In this document: positions 60,395 through 64,000 of the stretch, piece after piece | How positions within the stretch are numbered: the first letter of the stretch is position 1 | Layout: the number at the start of each line of letters is the position of its first letter | Assembly (NCBI RefSeq): GCF_018131075.1 | Contig: NZ_JAFCLS010000011.1 | Span: 26,001-90,000, forward strand | Direction: 5' to 3' | Length of the DNA stretch: 64,000 nucleotides | Origin: Bradyrhizobium sp. JYMT SZCCT0428 | Lineage (GTDB): Bacteria > Pseudomonadota > Alphaproteobacteria > Rhizobiales > Xanthobacteraceae | Translations under genes and position numbers: made by a program | The notes under the pieces: generated by a model | Seen by the model: only the letters and a program-made list of their open reading frames with translations | What the model was told of the DNA's origin: nothing | Databases searched by the model: none

Positions 60395-61480
60395 CTACGG
60401 CAGCAAGCGGCTCGATCGCGCGAGGCCGAACCATTTCCGGAACATCGCCTCGGTGTCCATCATCTCCGTAAAACCGGCCTGGTTGATCTTCACGGTCGAG
60501 ACGATCGAGGGCGGGCCTGCCTGGGTGTGGCCATAGCGCATGCTGTAATCGGCGTACTGGAATGAGAGGCCGACAAATTCTTCAAGGCCGGGCGAAATCA
60601 GATTGTGCTTGCGTCGCAGTTCGTCCCACGGCGCGATCCATTTGGGATATTCCTGCGCCAGCGACAGCGGCATGGCATGGCCCGGTTTCATCTCAAGCGC
60701 GTCTGCAATCGCCGGCCAGACATTCTCCCAGGTGAAGACATCGCCATTGGTGACGTTGAAGGCTTCGTTGCGCGCGGCGGCCGCCTCGCCGGCCCAGGCG
60801 ATCGCGCGCGCCAAAAGATCGACGTCGACCGCTTGCGACACCCGCGCCGCACCGCCGGGATAATCGAGCGGGCGGCCCTGCTCGCGCAACATGCCGGCAT
60901 AGACGCCGAGCGGCGGGATCAGGTCCATCGCGCCGCCGATCGTCTCACCGACGATCAGGACCGGCCGCAGAATGCTCCAGTGCCAGGCCTTGCCCTGCTG
61001 CAGCTCGCGCAGGAAATTCTCCTGCGCCCAGTAGAAGTTCGGCTGCTCGTACATTTCCGAGCGGCCTTCGCGCGCCGGCACGGTGAGCGGGCGGACGTGG
61101 ACGCCATAGGCCTTGGTGCCTTGCAGAAGTGCGACATGCCGAAGCTGCGGCGCGACCGGTTCGAGCGCGGCCATCAGATTGCGCAGCATCACATCGTTGA
61201 TGCGGATCTGATCCTGATCGCGCCAGCCGTCGACCAGGTTGGGCGCTTCATAGAGCGCGGCGTAGACAAGATGGGTGGCGCCCTGCAATTCGGTTGCGGC
61301 ACGCCGGCACTGCACGGGATCGGTGAGGTCGATCTGCACGTGCCTGGAGCCATGGAGCTCGCGCGGCCTGCGCCGCGACAGCGCCAGAACGTCGCATCCC
61401 CCGGCGGCGCCGAAGTGCCGCAATGCGGCATTTCCCACCAATCCCGTCGCGCCCGCGACCACGACCTTCTTCTCTGCCAT
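60395..61480 (-). CDS. PRISE-like SDR reductase (progesterone 5-beta-reductase family)
   Basis: A 361-residue atypical SDR. The NADPH motif is KKVVVAGATGLVGNAALRHF, the catalytic Lys is in LLQGTKAYGVHV and the Tyr in PNFYWAQENFLRELQ, which is the NFYxxxED-like family signature. LRPVLIVGETIGGAMDLIPP is also typical. Bacterial members reduce enones of various kinds. Length is normal. Start is at 61480, with the next gene upstream reading the other way. Confidence 0.9.
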   Translation of the reverse strand: MAEKKVVVAGATGLVGNAALRHFGAAGGCDVLALSRRRPRELHGSRHVQIDLTDPVQCRRAATELQGATHLVYAALYEAPNLVDGWRDQDQIRINDVMLRNLMAALEPVAPQLRHVALLQGTKAYGVHVRPLTVPAREGRSEMYEQPNFYWAQENFLRELQQGKAWHWSILRPVLIVGETIGGAMDLIPPLGVYAGMLREQGRPLDYPGGAARVSQAVDVDLLARAIAWAGEAAAARNEAFNVTNGDVFTWENVWPAIADALEMKPGHAMPLSLAQEYPKWIAPWDELRRKHNLISPGLEEFVGLSFQYADYSMRYGHTQAGPPSIVSTVKINQAGFTEMMDTEAMFRKWFGLARSSRLLP

Positions 61481-61789
61481 TTTCCGGCTCCAGCAGCGGT
61501 TACCGGCCTTCCTATCGGACCAACGCCGGTCGCGTCAGTTTACGTCTTAGCCTTTCGTCGTGTGAAGGCGGGCAATTGAAGGCTCGGCCATTGCGTAAAC
61601 TTATTGCAGCTGTTCGCGGCTGCAGCCGGACCAGAACCCTTGATTATCCACCCCCGATTGGTCATCCTGCCCTACGGGTTTGAAAGGATTGATCTCAATC
61701 ACCTATCGAACATCGGCCATCGTCGGACAGAAACGACAAATCAAGATCGTTGTCCCGTGGTCAGTATTAAAAAACAAAAGGGGAAACGA

Positions 61790-62878
61790 ATGAAACGTCG
61801 TGATTTTATCAAAGTAGGCGGTGTCGGTCTTGCTGCGACTGCGGTCGCATCACCCGCCATCGCGCAATCCAATCCTGAAATTAAGTGGCGGCTTGCGGCC
61901 AGCTGGCCAAAGGCGCTCGATACGCTCTACGGCGGCTGCGAATTTTTCTGCAAGCGCGTTGCCGATATCACCGACAACAAATTCCAGATTCAACCGTTCG
62001 CCGCCGGCGAAATCGTGCCGGGCCTGCAGGTGCTTGACGCTGTCTCCAACGGCACCGTCGAGATGGGCAACACGGCGCTTTATTACTATTGGGGCAAGAA
62101 TCCCGCCTTCACCTTCGGCACCTCGCTGCCGTTCGGGCTCAACACGCGCGCGCATATCGCGTGGATGCGGTTCGGCGGCGGCATGGATATGCTGAACGAC
62201 CTGATGAAGGAATATAAGGTCACCGGCGTCCCGACCGGCAGCACAGGCGCCCAGATGGGCGGTTGGTTCCGGAAGGAAATCAAGTCGATGGAGGATTTCA
62301 AGGGCCTGAAATTCCGCGTCGGCGGTTTCGCGGGCACCATCATCGCCAAGGTCGGCGGCGTACCGCAGCAGATCGCGGGCGGCGACATCTATCCGGCGCT
62401 CGAAAAGGGCACCATCGATGCAGCCGAGTGGGTCGGCCCCTACGACGACGAAAAGCTCGGCTTCGTCAAGGTCGCGAAGTACTACTACTATCCGGGTTGG
62501 TGGGAAGGCACCGGCCAGGGCCACAACATCATGAACACGGAGAAGTTCAACGCCCTGCCGAAGCACTATCAGGCCGCGATCGAAACCGCGTCCTACGACA
62601 CGTTCAGCTGGGTCACCGGCAAGTACGACTACGTCAACGCGGCGGCCTTGAAGCGGCTCCTGGTGGCGGGTGCGATCCTGAAGCCGTTCCCGCAGGAAGT
62701 GCTGGAAGCCTGCTACAATGCGGCGAACGAGATCTACGCCGATTTGTCCAAGACCAATCCGCACTTCGCCAAGATGTACACCAGCCTGACCGCCTTCCGC
62801 GCCGAATCGGTGGCGTGGATGCAGGTGGCCGAACTGAGCTACGACAGCTTCATGATGCGGATGCGCACCAGGACCTGA
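61790..62878 (+). CDS. TRAP transporter solute receptor (DctP family), Tat-exported
   Basis: A 362-residue periplasmic receptor. The start MKRRDFIKVGGVGLAATAVA has a twin-arginine motif (RRDFIK) and an AxA site (AIAQ). The DctP pattern WRLAASWPKALDTLYGGCEF and GLKFRVGGFAGTIIAKVGGV, with the substrate arginine, then GTIDAAEWVGPYDDEKLGF, fits the TakP/alpha-keto acid subgroup. GGGG lies before the ATG; the frame opens at 61604. No TRAP membrane subunit is seen here, so it is an orphan or the partners lie elsewhere. A strong terminator follows. Confidence 0.92.
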   Translation: MKRRDFIKVGGVGLAATAVASPAIAQSNPEIKWRLAASWPKALDTLYGGCEFFCKRVADITDNKFQIQPFAAGEIVPGLQVLDAVSNGTVEMGNTALYYYWGKNPAFTFGTSLPFGLNTRAHIAWMRFGGGMDMLNDLMKEYKVTGVPTGSTGAQMGGWFRKEIKSMEDFKGLKFRVGGFAGTIIAKVGGVPQQIAGGDIYPALEKGTIDAAEWVGPYDDEKLGFVKVAKYYYYPGWWEGTGQGHNIMNTEKFNALPKHYQAAIETASYDTFSWVTGKYDYVNAAALKRLLVAGAILKPFPQEVLEACYNAANEIYADLSKTNPHFAKMYTSLTAFRAESVAWMQVAELSYDSFMMRMRTRT

Positions 62879-62898
62879 GGCGTTACCGTCAAAACGAC

Positions 62899-62932
62899 AA
62901 AAGCCCCGGAGAATTTCTCCGGGGCTTTTTTT
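62899..62932. terminator. Intrinsic bidirectional terminator
   Basis: Perfect 10-bp stem GCCCCGGAGA/TCTCCGGGGC (62903-62912 and 62916-62925) with a three-base loop, flanked by A and T runs. It ends the TRAP receptor gene and could also stop the convergent gene at 62961. Confidence 0.9.
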
Positions 62933-62960
62933 GTTGGGCGGCTTGACCGCGGTCTTGTTG

Positions 62961-63602
62961 CTAGTCTTCGCTGAGCGCCTCGGCGAGCTTGTCGTAGTAC
63001 TTCGTCACCAGGTCGATATTGCCCTTGTTCTGGATCACCGGCTGCGGCGATTTCAGCGCCTCGTTGAGATCGGCAAGCGCCTCCTTCTTGTCCTTGGCCG
63101 ACATTTTCTTGTCGGCCTGGACTTGAGCGATTGCTGTCTTGAGAACCGTTTCGGCGCCGACATACTTCTTGGTCGCCTGATCGAAGCCGCTCAGCACCAA
63201 TGTGATGTTGTCGACGACGATGTTGTAATCGTCAAAGCTGGCAAAACCGTTCTTCTTGGCGATGCCGTCGAGCTGCGCGGTAATCTTGGGATCCGGCTTG
63301 GCGTTCTCGTCGATCTTTTCGGTGATCGGGTCCATTTCCTTGGCGGCGGAGAGCACGCCCTGAATATGGGCTTCGGTCAGCGCGATCTGCTTGAGCGGAG
63401 CTTCCTGCTGGGGCGGCGGGGGAGCCGGCGCGGGAGCGGCCTGCTTCGGCGGCGCCTGCTTGGCCTGCGCCATCGCTTCGCCGCCGGACGACGCGGTCAT
63501 CGCAAATGCGAGGCAGGCCATCGCGAGCGCGAGACTCGTCATCGCAAACGCGTGACGGGCAACACTCAAGGCACGAACGGCAGGGCGGGCAATCTCACGC
63601 AT
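62961..63602 (-). CDS. Secreted helical protein of unknown function
   Basis: A 213-residue protein with signal peptide (hydrophobic TSLALAMACLAFAMTAS, cleaved near GEAMAQA) and a Pro/Ala/Gln-rich linker (PAPAPPPPQQEAPLKQ). The helical domain follows (TEAHIQGVLSAAKEMDPITE, FASFDDYNIVVDNITLVLSG, TKKYVGAETVLKTAIAQVQA). Similar proteins in Rhizobiales are periplasmic and uncharacterised. It is convergent with the TRAP receptor gene. Confidence 0.75.
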   Translation of the reverse strand: MREIARPAVRALSVARHAFAMTSLALAMACLAFAMTASSGGEAMAQAKQAPPKQAAPAPAPPPPQQEAPLKQIALTEAHIQGVLSAAKEMDPITEKIDENAKPDPKITAQLDGIAKKNGFASFDDYNIVVDNITLVLSGFDQATKKYVGAETVLKTAIAQVQADKKMSAKDKKEALADLNEALKSPQPVIQNKGNIDLVTKYYDKLAEALSED

Positions 63603-64000
63603 GGCAGTCTCCTTAAGGTGTTCAGTGCGGGTTCTTGGATGGGTCAGGCGCGACCCGGGCGCGGTTCAACGAATGGGCCTGCGAATCTGGCGGCAAATAA
63701 TGGCGGAAACATCAAAATCGGCGCCAGCTTAGCGCTTGCCCGCCGGATGGGGATAACGATTTTGCGATCCGGCAGGCTTTTTCGAGAGCCGAAGATTTTC
63801 CCGATCCGGATGCGCGGGGGAATGCCGGGACCGCGGGCGCGCTGTGAGGCCCCGGCTCGAGATCCATCGGCCAGCGAACACTTCGGCTTGAAGACAATCA
63901 GCCCTGCGACATCGGCCGACAAGCGGTTTGGCCACAAACAAAAACGCCGCCTCCCCGAAGGGAAGCGGCGTTTTGTTTGATCGTGACACGTAAAGAGGAA
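63603..64000. other. Right-hand intergenic region
   Basis: No supported gene. Several frames on both strands are GC-driven and lack domains. The only feature is the terminator-like hairpin at 63941-63977. Confidence 0.5.
63941..63977. terminator. Terminator-like hairpin near the right edge
   Basis: ACGCCGC pairs with GCGGCGT around CTCCCCGAAGGGAA, with A-rich and T-rich flanks (AAAA and TTTTGTTT). It works in either direction; the gene it serves is probably outside the window to the right. Confidence 0.7.

Overview
The window looks like a chromosomal piece of a Bradyrhizobium-like alphaproteobacterium (Hyphomicrobiales). The basis is moderately to strongly GC-rich DNA, a fMet tRNA of alphaproteobacterial type, a Rhizobiales-style exopolysaccharide (EPS) locus, and many short GC-rich palindromic intergenic repeats of kinds I associate with Bradyrhizobium/Rhodopseudomonas genomes. 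No rRNA, CRISPR array, integrase or transposase was seen. Taxonomy is inferred, not computed. Bases 1-33,000 hold an EPS locus of the Wzx/Wzy type. A leftward block (9402 to 893) encodes a GH16 glycanase, four glycosyltransferases, a Wzy-like polymerase and a frameshifted FkbM methyltransferase. Acyl and pyruvyl decorating enzymes, a Wzx flippase and a nucleotide-sugar epimerase follow in mixed orientation (10175-15757). Two exported proteins come next, one resembling an ABC-type solute-binding protein but with no permease nearby. A second leftward block (25870 to 17584) encodes the priming sugar-phosphate transferase, the Wza-like outer-membrane exporter, a second Wzy/ligase-like protein, a secreted Gly/Ser-rich protein, a Wzc-like bacterial tyrosine kinase and a TPR-like membrane protein. 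Rightward genes (26030-32576) add a secreted protein, a small membrane protein, a third Wzy-like protein, a PPP-family phosphatase, a second TPR-like protein and UDP-glucose 6-dehydrogenase. A transglutaminase-like cysteine peptidase sits convergently among them. Together these cover precursor supply, priming, assembly, decoration, flipping, polymerisation, export, and probably phosphorylation-based control and trimming. Bases 32,700-36,172 hold a patch of very small, mostly membrane or exported proteins, several below 60 residues, ending at a tRNA-fMet gene with a strong terminator. This tRNA marks a visible change in base composition and in repeat content. Bases 36,475-64,000 are GC-rich general metabolism: a GMC oxidoreductase, an ACT-domain protein, a GNAT acetyltransferase, CvpA, and a rightward catabolic cluster (SDR, MDR, two MBL hydrolases, FAH-family enzyme, GST, serine hydrolase, frameshifted enoyl-CoA hydratase). 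Then follow a methylguanine methyltransferase, tandem duplicated alpha/beta hydrolases, a class III adenylate cyclase, an ECF sigma/AhpD-like pair, a GntR-PhyH-SAF oxidoreductase operon, an epoxide-hydrolase-like enzyme, a VOC protein, a PRISE-like reductase, and a Tat-exported TRAP solute receptor. The best regulatory signals are: facing promoter-like elements of the form [T/G]GTCACA-N16-CGTC between the sigma factor and AhpD genes; a 20-bp perfect palindrome just upstream of the GntR gene; and a 9-bp GNRA-loop hairpin that buries the Shine-Dalgarno of the cysteine peptidase gene.
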